Source of the DNA: Epiperipatus broadwayi
Taxonomy: Eukaryota; Onychophora; Udeonychophora; Euonychophora; Peripatidae
NCBI GenBank assembly: GCA_028023455.1
Contig: JAQFVV010000012.1
Coordinates: 12,595,864-12,659,863 of the forward strand
Length of the DNA stretch: 64,000 nt
Direction: 5' to 3'
The notes beneath the pieces are model-generated. The model ran no database searches. It saw only the letters and a list, made by a program, of their open reading frames with translations, and was not told the DNA's origin. This document shows positions 26,301 to 39,859 of the stretch, piece after piece (position 1 is the stretch's first letter; each line of letters starts with the position of its first letter). Both the position numbers and the translations under genes were made by a program.

Positions 26301-28237
26301 TAAAACAATACTAAATGTGATCATGGTAATAAGATGTTTTTTATGATTGTAAGAGATTGTGTAGATGTGTTGTAGGTGAAATATTACAAAGTGACCTAAT
26401 CTTTTGATTACATATACTTCCATTATTAAAAGCTCTTACATTTATAAGAGTGGGCATGGAAAGTCTTCTTTTCTTAAAGTTATTAATATTGCCTTTACTT
26501 TAATAATGATTATTATAATTATTTAACCTTTCATTCTAGGTTTTGTGGCTTTTGGCATTCGGAATATTCTGATTTTAACCAATGTTATCTTCATCATTTT
26601 ATTTTAGAAATTGTACTCATATTTTTAGGATTTCAGTTTGGATTTGTGTGATTAGTTTACCTTGTAGGTTACATTATGAAATTATATTTTTGATAAAATG
26701 AATAAATTAGAATTATCATATCATTCTTTAAAATTATTAATCACTTAATTTATTAAATAATTATTTTAAAAACATTCTATTTTTAAATGTCTGTATTCCT
26801 CCAGTTCTGGTGTGGCAGTTTATGTGATTTAATTTTATTATAGCTAAGATTTTTAAGAGCATTTAAAATTTTCCCAATAAAATTATTGTGAAGTATGCTG
26901 TTATATTTATTTTCTCTTGTAAACAGCTACAATTCCTAGAGTCTTATGGTTTTGAACTAATTTTTGACACATATTAGTTAGTTATATGGATGTAGGAGTT
27001 TTTGTGTTTGAACTTCAGATGATAACTATAGATAGCATAAAAGTATCAACTTGAAGGTCAATTCATTGCATTTTTTTGTTAAGTAAAAATTTAATTTATA
27101 TTTAGCCAGTACACAAATGGTGCCACATGACCAGACCAGTAATTGTATGGAGATAATGATCTAGATTTGGAAATCACTCAAGAAGCAACCTGTTATAATG
27201 TATCTACTTTAGATTCAGTCATATGGTTGACTGTTGATTTCATGATTAATTGTTGAAATTTTTTATTGTTGATGATTTGATTATTATCATGTATACTTAG
27301 TAGTAGTATAAGTACAATGTTTTTCATTGCTGATCTACTGAGTCACATCATATATTTAATCATTGCATTTGGTGATTCAATGGGAATGATGGTGATTTCC
27401 CATCTCACTATAGTCACCCCAAAACTGCATATTACTGGAAATGATAAACAAACTGTTGGTCTGGTGCTCATCAAATTCTAGTGGTCAGTGTATCAAATTA
27501 CCACATAACTTGATGCTCAAATATAATGATGCCTGAGAAAGAAAACTATATTTTTCTGCAGAATTAATTTTACGAAATGTATTGAAATGAAATATGTGAC
27601 AAGATAATAGATGATAATTAACTTAGAATTTGTCCATAAATTTTAAAAACTTGTAATATTGATATAAATTTGGAGACTTCATATTTATAGTTGAACAGAG
27701 AATCAAAGTATGATTTTTGGAGGTGGAATTGATTGTTTGACTGTTGGTGTTTTTAGGTATTCTTTCAGTGCTGATGATGAATGGGGAATTTTGTCATTTA
27801 CTTTGAGATCTGTTTTCATGCAAGTCCACTCAGTGATCTATCTTATCACTATCCAACCCACCTTCATGTTTTGATGTCTCCAGTTGTTTAATATAGTCAG
27901 TTAAGTTAGTCATTACATGAACCCCACCATTTAAAACTCAAAAGAGCAAGACATAGCTATTATATTTATCAGCTCCAATGACTCAAAGGATGATTTTTGC
28001 ACTATTATTTTTGTTTTGGGTTGTCAGTATCTTGTAATGCTTAAATTGAGATAGACCTCTGGTGTTCATGCTGCATTGTCTACTTATATTTCAATGACTG
28101 GGTTCTCTATTTAATCCAGGATTGTGGATGACTCTCCATACTTTTGCTGTCAGATGCTGGTCAGATCTCTGAAAAAAGATTCTGAGGAAATGGTTTGTTA
28201 TAAAAACTGTTTTATACCTGCATATGTATTTAAAATA

Positions 28238-28613
<376 letters not shown>

Positions 28614-28912
28614 GTGAAAAAAATTAATCATGCACACATATGAGCATAATAGAATTGGAAAATAAAGCAAGGGAAATAAAATATACAAGTAAAGTTCGGT
28701 ATTAAGAAAACAGATTTTGGATAATAATGATAGTGGTAATTTTAGGTAAGATGAAAGATTGAATAAAAGAGGAGGTAATATGAAACTTATTTTATAAGAT
28801 AATGTTTTAAAAGTTTATAATTGTATTTCCTGTGTGTAAACTTAATTTAGCACAGTTTTCTAAAAGTTTAAATGTGATCAAATATACAACTAAATACTGA
28901 CAAAATCAAAAC

Positions 28913-29335
28913 TGAAATAATGGAGGAAAAGCATGACAAAGAAAAAAGTCAATAAGAGTAAAGGAGATCAGAAAATAGAGGTGATTTTGTTGCAAATGCT
29001 GCTTACAAAAATGGAAGACTTTTGAAGAGAAGAAAACAATGTGAAGAAAAAAATTAGAAATCACATAAAACAGCCATGAAAAATAGATTAAATAAATTAG
29101 AGAACAATAGAAAGATTGCAAAACAAAATAGTGGAATGCAATCAACAAAATGATTAATGGATCAAAACAATTGGAAAAAATACTGAAAATAAACAAAAAT
29201 CTATGGCAATAATAATTCAAAAGGTTGAAGAATACAAAGGAGGAACTAAAATGACAGTCCAAAATGTACCACAGGTAATAGAAAAAATGGGCATTCAAGA
29301 TATATACAGAATAGATGCCAAAACTGTACTCAGTT
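28913..29335 (+). pseudogene. Decayed coiled-coil reading frame, copy B
   Basis: Counterpart of the frame at 22830-23220: LLQMLLTKMEDF, REENNVKKKIRNHIKQ, RTIERLQNKIVECNQQN and, after a frame change, IYRIDAK. The stops differ from those in copy A, so the frame was probably open before duplication or decay. About 100 bp downstream, RTE reverse-transcriptase sequence begins on the same strand, which fits an ORF1-ORF2 order with most of ORF2 deleted. That link is inference. Confidence 0.4.
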
Positions 29336-29429
29336 TTTTAAAGTCAAATAATTTTAATATTTGAAATATTGTCTGCTATTTTTCTTTCTTGGGACACATA
29401 AAATTTGTTAACCTATCACAGAAAATATA

Positions 29430-30020
29430 CCAGATGATTTTGTGTATTGACAAAAAAAATATTGAAAAAATAATAGTGGAAAATTAATCACAGAATTAAA
29501 CTTTGTTGGAGTGTTTTTGCTAGAAATAACCATTAAAATGAAATGTCTATGTGTTGAAAAATAAGATTTTTAATAAATGTGTTTTACCATATCTTATTTA
29601 TGAATCTGAGATGTTAACACTTAACAAAAGAGCAATACAGAGGTTTCAGACCACTCAATGAAGTATGAAGTGGTGAATTTTAGGAGTAACAAGAAGAAAT
29701 TGAAAATGATATACATGCATAAGGAACAAACAGGTGTTACCAACAACATTGAAAGAATTAAGAGCATGAAGTAGAGTTGGGTTGAACATATTGCTAAAAG
29801 AGATGATAATAGACAAACAGTTAAAATCTTAAACTGGATTGCAAGAGATCACAAAAAACTAGCTACAGAAAACATGTGAGATGGATGGAGAAATAAGGAA
29901 GTATTCTGGGGTAATGTGGAGAAGGGACACTAGAGATAAGAGAAAATAGTTTAAACTGGGCAGAAATCTTTCTCCAGCAGTAGATTGATAATGATTCAAA
30001 ATGATGATGATGATGATTAT
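29430..30020 (+). mobile_element. RTE-type LINE, 5'-truncated, with 3' (TGA)n tail
   Basis: The translation in shifting frames gives FVYLTKNIEK, INHRIKLCWSVFARNN, FNKCVLPYLIYESEMLTL, QRFQTTQ, and near the end EIRKYSGVMWRRDTRDK and FKLGRNLSPAVD. These are the C-terminal RT blocks and end of RTE retrotransposons (V-L-P-x-L-x-Y-x-S-E, R-W-x-D-x-I-R-K, W-x-x-x-A-x-D-R). The element ends with TGATGATGATGATGATT at 30003-30019, the short-repeat tail typical of RTE. The catalytic region is missing, and stops make it dead. Confidence 0.85.
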
Positions 30021-31179
30021 ATCCATATACATTAGTGAAGTGCAGATACCATTTTAGCATGGATAATCATGACCCTTTGCTTTTGGGCAGTTATTTAAAA
30101 TGTATAGAAAAGAGAGTAAATTAATATATTTAGCTATGATCATGATGGTAATTATATTCAGGTTTTTGGTGGTAATGTGTACAGGGCAAAAAGAAGTAGT
30201 AATAATATAATTTCTTTGTGTGTGTTTACTTTAGAGGTAATTCTTCATAATTCTTACATTTAAAAACCTGAGATGCCATCCATATAATTAAAAAAAATTA
30301 TTTAAAATTTACATACACATCAATATTTTGTTATTGTCGTGTTCTTAGCATAAAATAGACCACTTTGAATCTACTAAATATGTGTACAAGTGTATGATGT
30401 AGGCAAATTCTTAATTTAATATTTAAATAAATTTATTATAACAAAGTAATATTAATAATTTTATTAATTAATGAAAAGTAAAATGGATTATAAACATTCT
30501 AGTACAGTGGAAGCCTTTTGCATCAATGTATATAATGAAAATAGATCAAATTTTGTTGATAATAAGTGATTAAAATAGGATGTATTATTTATAGAAGTGC
30601 AAGTATTCACAATTTTTTAACACACACATATATGTAACATAGATGCTTTTTTATATGTGTAGTAATACAATAAATAGAATGAATTACTGTTTCTAAGAAA
30701 GTGTAACATAATTATTTATTATACTGAAGCTTTAGAATTTAAATTGAGGCTGAGGGAATTTTTTTTTCCAGAAGTCTTAGACCTTTTTCTCTCAAATATC
30801 TAGCCTATAGATAACCTACTTAATTATCCAATATAAGTCAGTAAAAGTTTGTTTTGCTATTCTTAACTAAATAGTAAAACATGATGGAAAATCACTCAAA
30901 TTATAGTTCAAGCAAAAATTTTAAAAATAATATATAGTTATTAATAAATTGAAGGAACATATTTAATAATATTTTAGTGAGTGTATGTTCACTCATGCCT
31001 TCAAAAGAATTAGAAAAAAAACTATCTACTGAAATTTTATTTTTAAAATAAAACAAATAGTCAAATGTCTGACATTTCTAGCTATTAAATACATGCTACA
31101 CAATATTTTTTTCCAAACAAGAAATTAGGATTTCTCTAATTCTTTGACATTTTAAAAACAGTTAAACTTTTATTATAGA
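30021..31179. other. Intergenic AT-rich DNA, nothing recognised
   Basis: No coding motif, array or transposon end was found between the RTE tail and the short element at 31180. Confidence 0.5.
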
Positions 31180-31345
31180 CATCACATGATTACCATTTTC
31201 TATGCTTGTTCATAACTGTTATTGGATATTGGATGAGTAGGCACTAGATGGGGATTTTATGCACAAGCCTTCTGGCATCCATTGATTACTCTGGCTTGCA
31301 CTGAGTGGCAATATATATAGTGAGTTTTGCCTGTTTGAAACTTTT
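31180..31345. repeat. Short dispersed repeat related to 36510-36693
   Basis: It shares TCACATGATTACC, TATGCTTGTTCATAACTGTT and a block of about 43 bp around GGGGATTTTATGCACAAGCC with the element at 36510. It keeps the right arm (GGCAATATATATAGTGA, TTTTGCCTGTTT). The left arm, which in the other copy is the complement of the right, is replaced here by unrelated sequence. Confidence 0.75.
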
Positions 31346-33159
31346 ATTATGTTAAAATATTATAAAACTTTTGCAAAATACAACATAATCAAATTAGTAA
31401 AATAATAAAAAAATAAAATGCATGTGCTTTCAACATAAACTAAAGAAATTTATTAATATGTATAATCATATACTGGCACTTAGAAAAGAAAAAATGACTA
31501 CAAATATCATAAAATTTGTAAATCTTAATAGGTTTTTTTTGTTTATTTTTCTTTGAATAGCATATAATTGACAGTTCCAATATATAATGCAATAGTTTAT
31601 TCTTTCTTATTTCTACATCAATTTCAAATGCTATAGATATTAAATTATCAAATAAATTTAAAAACAATAAATATAATATTTCAGTTTTATTCTATGTCTA
31701 TCTGGTTTATGTATACTATATAAATGCTAAGATTTATATTTATTTCCATTAGTTAATACTTATATAAGGCTAAAATCTCAGTACATGTGCATTGAGTGCT
31801 TAATTTTAGCAAGAGATACTTCTCCAAATCATAACACAAGATTCGACTTTATAAAGATGAGGGACCCGCTTATCTCTTAACCTATTTTCTTAATTATATT
31901 AAGTCCACTATTTCTATTAAACATTAACATTCGCGAAATCTTTCGATTTATAACGAGTAAATATTTAGATATCAAATTTAGAAATATTTTGAAACAATTT
32001 AAAGTTGTATATATTAATTCTTATTAAGTGATTAATTAATTTACCTTTAAATCAGTTTTAAATTATTTTAACAATAAATAATTTTTTGCACAGAAATATT
32101 TTCATAAAAATATGAAAACATATTTATTATTATTTAAAAGTTTACATTTTTATTTACCGAATATAAAGCAAATTATCTTATAAATACATCAATGATATCT
32201 TCATAAGGGAGTATTTAATATTAATTCGTGTATGTGTGATTATGCAGTTTACATTTTTCTTTATAAAACACATCAGTAAATGTCTTACATTTGTCTCAAT
32301 AAAAATTAATTAACAACTTTTTTTATAAATATAAATAAAATTTTATATAATAAATAAACTTCAAAAAGACTTTTACCATAAATAAACTCTGTTTAACTTT
32401 TCTCTTTTTTTTCTTGAGATATTATTAACTAGATCAGAAAATCCATTTTAGGCTATAGTTTTGATAAACTAGTGATATTAATATTTATCTTCTTGATAAA
32501 TTTAAGACTCTTTCATGAATTCCTGCCATCTGGTTTTTATTAACTTGTTCTCTATTTTAACATTAGCAAATAATTTATTTAAAATTGTTTATCATTATTG
32601 GATAAATTATGGGGGGGGGGGTTAATTTCTTATAACAAATAATCAATTAAGATTTTTTTAACTTCTTTCTTGGATAATGATTTCATTCATGTAATTTGAT
32701 GTAATGGAATTAATATTTTTAATTGTATGCATATATGTTGAATTTCTATTGGTTCCAGGTAGTTTGTTAAAGTCTCACAACAAGTGATTTAATTAATGAA
32801 TAAGCAATTACTGGATAGCTTTCAACTTACATTAAAAATATGGAATCAATGATTGGTTTCTAGAAACTCATGATGAATTTGACAGTTAACATAAAGGCAA
32901 TGGCAACTTGCATCTATTTATAGTCACAAATTCTGACCATCATGAAAGTCTATTCTTTATATTACAACTTTGTGGATTGTACTTGATAAGGATTATCCAG
33001 ATGCATTAAACAATTAAGGTTTCTTATAAACAAAATTAATTTACATTACTTTTTGATTTGGAACAGAAATAATATCTAATTAAAACTGTGACCTTAATCT
33101 CTTTATGATACAAGAATATAACAGTAATTGACTTTAATTACATGTATATAAAAATAAGC
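31346..33159. other. Intergenic AT-rich DNA, nothing recognised
   Basis: The only notable features are a 10-base G run near 32611-32620 and scattered AT tracts. No gene is seen. Confidence 0.5.
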
Positions 33160-34905
33160 ATCATTTTATTTAAATATAGGGGATTTGAACTCAGACTTTC
33201 AAGCACCAAATATCCACACTATCATACCACTGATACACATGACCACACACATGTAGAAAAGATAAATAATCAGCAAAATATGTATTTAATGCTGAAAGCA
33301 CTCACCAGTTGGTCCAGATTATCATCTCCCATAAATATATATAATCAGTGCTCAGCTTATATTAAGATAGCAAATTTTTATACTTTAATAAATATGCTTC
33401 ACTCTACTCCAATCTCCAACTCTTCAGCAATCCATACCATTAAAAATCTGATGATAGAATGCCTAAATCCCATGCTAATGCCAATATTGTTGTTATACTC
33501 ATGTTGACCTCAAGTCACTCTGACTCCTCACGTATAAGACAGTATCCATTTAAATACATAGAAGAAGGATGGGCAGAATGCATGCTTAACGTGTGAGATT
33601 CGAAATACAGGCATTCTTATACCTGGAACTTAATTGTAAATATAGAGGATTTGAAACTCAGACTTTCAAGCAACCTTCAACTACTGATACACATAACCAC
33701 GGAATGTAGAAAAGATAAATAATCACCAATATACATATTTCGTGCTGAACCAGAACTCATCAGTTGGTCCAGATTATCATCTCCCATATATATATAATCA
33801 GTGCTTAGTTTATATTAAGATAGGAAATCTTTATACTTTAATGGACAGGTTTCAATCTACTCTAATGTCCAATTCTTCAGCCATCCATACCATTGAAAAT
33901 CTGATGATAGAATGCCCAAATCCCATGCTGATGCCAATATTGTTGTTATGCCCAAGTTGATCTCAAGTCACTCTGAACCCTCATGTATAGGACAGTATCA
34001 ATTTAAATACATGAGGGGTCAGAGTGACTTGAGGCCAACATGGGAATAACAACAATATTCAGGCATCAGCATAGGATTTGAGCATGCTATCATCAGATTT
34101 TCAATGATATGGATGGCTGAAGAGTTGGAAGTTGGAGTAGATTGAAGTCTGTCCATTAAAGTATAAAGATTTGTTATATAATATAAACTAAGCACTGATT
34201 ATATATATATATATGTGTGTGTATGGGAGATGATAATCTGGACCAACTGATGATTTCTAATTCAGCATGATATATGCTTATTGGTGATTATTTATCTTTT
34301 TACATGTGTGTGGAATGTGTATTAGTAGTATGAAAAAGTGTAGATAGTTGAAGATTGCTTAAAAGTCAAGAGTTCAAATCCCCTATATTTAAATTAAGTT
34401 CCAGGTATAAGAATGCCTGTATTTCAAATCTTACACATTAAGCCTTCATTTGGCCCATCCCTCTTCTATATATTTAAATGGATATTGCCCTATACATGAG
34501 GGGTCAGAGTGACTTCATGTCAACATGAACATAACATCAATATTGGCATCAGCATGGAATTTGGCCATTCTATCATCAGATTTTCAATGGTATGGATGAC
34601 TGAAGGATTGGAGGTTGGAGTAGATTGAAGCATGTTGATTAAAGTATAAAGATTTGCTATCTTAATATAAACTGAGCACTGATTATATATATATGTATGG
34701 GAGATAATAATCTGTACCAACTGATGAGTACTGGTTCAGTACAAAATATATATATTGGTGATTATTTATCTTTTCTACATGTATGTGGTCATGTGTACCA
34801 GTAGTATGAGATAGTGTGGATAGTTGAAGGTTGCTTGAGAGTCCGAATTCAAATCCCCTATATTTACAATTAAGTTCCAGGTCTAAGAATGCCTGTATTG
34901 CAAAT
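33160..34905. repeat. Large palindrome of four ~480-bp repeat units (two plus two)
   Basis: Two tandem units in minus orientation (about 33160-33985) face two tandem units in plus orientation (34009-34905). Landmarks in plus orientation are GAGGGGTCAGAGTGACTT (34011 and 34499), ATCATCAGATTTTCAATG, TGGAGTAGATTGAAG, ATAATCTGGACCAACTGATG, TTGGTGATTATTTATCTTTT and, near the end, TTCAAATCCCCTATATTTA, which resembles a Pol III B box. Unit spacing is about 488 bp on the right and 452 bp on the left. The centre lies at about 33985-34009. Reading frames here are by-products of the repeat. Confidence 0.9.
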
Positions 34906-34919
34906 CTTTCATCATTTTA

Positions 34920-36509
34920 TTTCTACAAAATAGTATTTTTTTTTAATTTACTTTGGTTTTTGTCAGAGCTATAAAAAAATAAATATATTTACTAATATGG
35001 TGTATATTTAACTTTAAATAATTTATTTTAACATACCATTAATAGTATTTACTTTGTTTTCTTAAATTTTGATTATTCCAGACTTTCTTTAATATTTATA
35101 AATAACTTTTATTGTTTGAACATCTCTTTTTTTTTGTCTTTATATATATATATATCAATTATATATGCATACCCACTTTCTAGGTTTTATATCTACTTGC
35201 ATATCTGCAGAAAACATCTCTCTCTCAATATATATATATATATAATTATTATTAATGTTATTACCAAAATTATTTTTTTATTTTTTGAAATTCACATGAA
35301 AAATATTATGGGGATATGTTGTAAAATACAATAAAAAAATATTACAGGGACATAGATGTGCAAAATCTGCTGATAACAAAACTTATATTGGGAAAATAAC
35401 TCTTAATGATGTTGACTTATATTTTACAGACATTATATAATTATAAAACAGATCCAATATATTTTTACATTCTCTTACATATTATTTCTTGGATTTGAAA
35501 AACTACATATGTGAGTATACACTATATGCTATAATAAGGATTAGATAAAATAAGTATTTATTACCTTAGAACAATACTATAACAACATGTAGTAGGTGCT
35601 AGTATAATAATTTTTATAAATTAAAACTTTAATAGGGTGTTTAAGAATTATAAAATAGTGAGTTGGCATCATCATTTTTATAAACCCATGTGAATAATTA
35701 TTGGACTGGCCTGAATTAAAGCATCAAGTTGTTGTCATTTTTTACTTGAAGCATTAATACTAAAAACTACTGAGCTGATTAATATTTCAAAATTCAGAAT
35801 TTCAAGTGTGATTACAACATTCAGTAATTTGGCAGACTCAAATCTTTTACAATCAAGTTGTTCAAAAACCAATCTCTACAAAAAAAAAAAAAAAATCAGA
35901 AATGTTATAAAAGTGAGATGCAAAAAAAAATAAATAAAACAATAATTAAACAAATCACTATAGATTATAAAACATGCCTTAAAAATTCATTGTCTATTAT
36001 GCAAGTCAGCCTGAGTTTCATAAGCACAAGTCATTTGATAATACAAAGTCTTTTTGTTTTATTATAAATGCTGCAATGGGATAATAGTAATATCATAATC
36101 ATAATGGATGACATAAGTCGTAATATAATCAGCTAAAAATATAAATTATATATACTTTTTAATACCTACCCCAAACAGTGTTCTAAGACAATTTTTAAAA
36201 TAATACTATTACTAAGAATGTCTTTTGATTAATGTGAATTATTGAAGATACTGTGATTTTATTTGAGCTCATTTTCTCCATATAAGATTATATGCATACT
36301 TCTAATTAGTGCAAACATTTGTTCAGACCGTTATAAATATTGTTCTCAAAAATATTAACTTCATGATTTAAATATTATTGGCTGTTTATAAATCATTTTT
36401 AAACAATGAGTGTGAGATACTTATAGGTTTCATCATTATTTTTCAGAAAACATGAGGTATTTGTTTATGAGAAAGAGTTTAACGTTTTTTTTTGATATTG
36501 ATCAATTAA
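34920..36509. other. Intergenic AT-rich DNA with short TA repeats
   Basis: Short (TA)n tracts occur near 35142-35155 and 35229-35245 and an A run near 35880-35894. No gene, RNA or transposon end is recognised. Confidence 0.5.
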
Positions 36510-36693
36510 CATCACATGATCACCTCCTCTTATGCTTGTGTATAACTGTTGTTAAAACAGGAAAAAATCACTATATATATTGCCACACACAGCAAGCTAG
36601 ATGGGGATTTTATGCACAAGCCTTCTGGCATCTATTGATTACTTTAGCTTGCTATGTGTGGCAATATATATAGTGATTTTTGCCTGTTTTAAT
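36510..36693. repeat. Hairpin element with 46-bp arms
   Basis: Arms 36554-36599 and 36645-36690 are reverse complements with only two mismatches; they start AAAACAGG and end CCTGTTTT. A 45-bp spacer contains GGGGATTTTATGCACAAGCC. The spacer and upstream flank are shared with 31180-31345. This could be a MITE or a short foldback repeat; it has no coding capacity. Confidence 0.85.
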
Positions 36694-36849
36694 ATTGATC
36701 AATTGTTGTATAATTCACTCCGATAGAAAATAAAACCAGTCATTAATGCAAGTAATGATCCCGCTAGTAAAATATCACCAATATCTCACTATAGTGTTTA
36801 ATATATATCATTTCCAATAGTTGTCAATTCACTGTGAATTAATGTTTCA

Positions 36850-37215
36850 TTAATTTTAATCTAGTTTCTCTGATCAATAGCTTTTTTCTTCATGTTTAGC
36901 ATAGCTTTCTGATTTTGTCCAGACATCTCATATATGGTCTTTTTTAAAATCTTTTGCAATTGTTTGGTATTTGATTTAAGATTTAAATTGTCCATCTATT
37001 ATTATCTCTTCTAGCAATATATACCAGTTGAGCTTCAATTTAGACTTAATTTTTTCAAATGATGTCACTGATACCTGTTGATTCTCTCAGACATGTATTT
37101 TGCTTTTATTTCTTTTTACTTCCAACATATATCTTTACATACTTCATTGAAGTGACTGTATTGATGTATTATTAAAGGCCCAAGTCTCAGATCTACCTGA
37201 TAAAATACATTTTTT
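36850..37215 (-). pseudogene. RTE-type LINE fragment
   Basis: The minus strand from 37215 reads GRSETWAFNN (the YGSETW block), then SVTSFEKIKSKLKLNWYI and EEIIIDG, with stops between. This is the order and spacing of the RTE RT thumb region (Y-G-S-E-T-W, T-D-I-I-E-R-I, L-K-W). It overlaps in content with the copy at 15545-15860, sharing TTCTAGCAATATAT and AATTTTTTCAA blocks on the plus strand. Confidence 0.7.
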
Positions 37216-37409
37216 TTTAAATTCCTTTCAAAGGCAACATATTTCCTTTTAATTATCAAATTATTTCTCCCACAAGTACAAATATAATTCAATGATTAGT
37301 TTCATTCATTATGTTTCTATCCCTATTAGGAATCTAATCAAAGTATTTGTAGCCATTAATGTTTTTTTAATTCATGATCATCAATCTCTATTTCCTTTTT
37401 GTGATAATG

Positions 37410-37862
37410 AATTGGATATTACTTTAATTTGCACACACATAATTGGGGCCACAAGTGCAAATAATTATTTTACATTTGCATTGCTGTCAAGAAGAGATAG
37501 TACTATTAAATAATGATTTAGCAGAGTTCTGTTAAGTTGCAAAAACTAAAACATACATATTTGATTTTGAAAACATGTTATTTGTTAATATTACATATTT
37601 TTAACTTATAGTTGGACCCTTGCAGGGGTTAAAAATGAAGAAAAGTTAATTCTTCCCTTTGGATACAACCTTAAAGTCATATAAAAGAAACTATGTTTGC
37701 ATCAAGTATATTACTGTTTCATGTTATTTAAAATATTTGGTAGATTTGTTGTTTTTACATACATCTGATGCCACAAGTATAAATAGTCATTTTGCATTTT
37801 ATCACAGACTAGTGGAGATAGAGGTGTTATGAAGTGATTTAACAAAATTCTATTATCAAAAC
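37410..37862. repeat. Diverged ~130-bp block repeated directly 322 bp apart
   Basis: The blocks at about 37410-37540 and 37732-37862 share GCCACAAGT (37448 and 37770), a TTTTGCATT/TTTACATTTGCATT stretch and a TGATTTA(G/A)CA(G/A)A(G/A)TTCT stretch. Function unknown. Confidence 0.55.
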
Positions 37863-38979
37863 TAGAAGTGACTAACTTGTACTGCAAATACTATTGCAGA
37901 TGACAGTTATGCTAAGCTAGCTACAGCTATTATTTATTTTTATGTTGGTATATTGAAAAATATAGATTAATTCCACTATTTTATTTTACATATATTTGTT
38001 TAGGCCTTTGTATAGACCTTTATATATTGTTAACAATAAAACATTTATTTTGGTGGAATGATTATCAAAGAATTTAAATTATATCTTTTTTATCTAGAAA
38101 TATCAAATTAGATTCTTTTACTAAGCAAGTACATGATTAAAGATTGGATTGTTAAATTACAGTATTGTCAAATCATTTATTATTGAATGGTTTATCTTTA
38201 ATTCCTGACATGAATATATTTGTTTTATCTACCAAGTGAATCAAAATGCACTCTTGAGTGACTTTGTATCTTTGGTTTTGAAATTCTTTTGAAAATGGAT
38301 ATTTTGAAAGTTATTTATTAAATAAAACTTGAAAATATTTTACCATTCTCAATACCTTATAAGGTTTCTTTTTTATTAGACTATATATAGCAGTAGCAAA
38401 TTATTGTGTATGTTTTTAATACTACTTTAAAAAAAAAATAGGAAAATTAATTTGAATATTTAGTTTCCATTGAAGTTTTTTATTCTATTAAATTATTGTA
38501 GTTTTAAAAATATTACTCCGTGTCTATAAAAAAATAAAATGTGTTTAATTGAAGTATAGTTTGTGTAAATGTGCAATTGAAGACATGAAATAATAAACAA
38601 TCTAAAAATATATAATCTTTTAAATAATAACTAAATGATTTGAGCATAGCGATCGTTAGTTTTTAATTATGATGGAATATTGTTAAGACAACACTTTTGT
38701 TGAGCTTCTGTACTTAAAGAATGTGTTGTGTTACCTTCTTCTGCCATCTGTCACGGGAACAGCTTGAACAAGTTGAAATAGCAATTTAAGTATAGATTGC
38801 TTTCAAAATCCATCAACTTCAAAAGCTTTCAAATGAGTTTCCTCAGGTAAATAAAATAAATGAAAATTATTAAGTTGAAAAAACTTTTTATTATAAGAAA
38901 TGAAATGTTGATAAATCAAAAAAAAAATTAATAATACATTATGAGCAAAAATAATATTATATTTAATAAATTATAGCAT
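37863..38979. other. Intergenic AT-rich DNA, nothing recognised
   Basis: A CAGGTAAAT string near 38846 resembles a splice donor but no flanking coding sequence supports an exon. No other feature is seen. Confidence 0.45.
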
Positions 38980-39130
38980 TGTTGTTAAAAAACATGAACT
39001 ATGTTTATACATTGTGAGTCATATCTAAAACTTATAATAAATGGTATAAGATGGAGTAGATAGATGTAGAGAGCTTGAAAATCTGAGTTCAAATCCTTTC
39101 TAATTATATTAATTTCAGTATAGATAATAT
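38980..39130 (+). repeat. Partial copy of the ~480-bp repeat family, B-box end
   Basis: AACATGAACTATG at the left and GAAAATCTGAGTTCAAATCC at the right match the end of the unit in 34800-34900. The TTCAAATCC motif is B-box-like. Only the last ~140 bp are present. Confidence 0.45.
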
Positions 39131-39269
39131 ATTTGTACTTAAACAATAAATGAGTTTTATAATTATACAGTAGATTTAATCCACATGTATACAATGTATA
39201 TATAACTTCTATTTATATAAATATCAGTGCAAAATTTGATCAAATTATTTTTTTGTTTTTTTAGTTATT

Positions 39270-39720
39270 TAAGTTTACATTATTTAAATTTTTATTAACA
39301 GTTAGGAGCAATGCTGAATTTAATAGCATTACATTAAATCTTAATTCATATTTATTCTCTTAATGATTACAAACCAAATTGGAACTAGTGAACACATTTA
39401 TATTTATTAATATAATGTATGGAAGTAAAATATGGATTATGGGAACTGATTTTATAAAATAAAATAAAAGTATTGAGAAATGAAAAGTTGCAAACAGTTT
39501 TTAGTAAAGATTTATGTGAAATGAATTGAACCCGAGAAACACTTCATAAGAGAATTATAATAATGACAATCATATGGGTTAAAAGCAAAATAGGCCATAA
39601 CAACATTTCAGCACTTTTTTCCAAGGATAGAACATGGTCCTGAATGTCTTATACCAATTTTGTTAGAAGAGACAAAATAATAAATTTTTCCAAAATAAAG
39701 AACCAAATTGTAAAATATTG
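39270..39720 (+). pseudogene. LINE RT C-terminal relic
   Basis: In the plus strand a frame with stops reads TKLELVNTFIFINIMYGSKIWIM, which I recognise by its T-K-x-x-L and Y-G-S-x-I-W blocks, followed by WVKSKIGHNNISALFSKDRTW, where G-H and D-R-x-W recall the RTE GH.AR...D.RW block. It is very decayed, so the clade is uncertain. Confidence 0.42.
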
Positions 39721-39859
39721 TTATTTGTTTACAACTATAATGATACTTTTATCAGTAAAATTATTATTAGAAGAGTGACCTAACAAATTAGTATAAAAAT
39801 AATTCATTATTAGTGTTTTTAATATTTAAATACAAATGTAATTAATATAATTGAAGTTT

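Noticed and set aside
33142-34720. Three similar frames of 66-121 codons that share a sequence pattern
   Set aside because: Their similarity is due to the ~480-bp repeat units in the palindrome; there is no independent sign of coding.
38820-38860. Host exon ending in a CAGGTAAAT donor
   Set aside because: No upstream acceptor with an open frame of recognisable protein; the motif alone is common.
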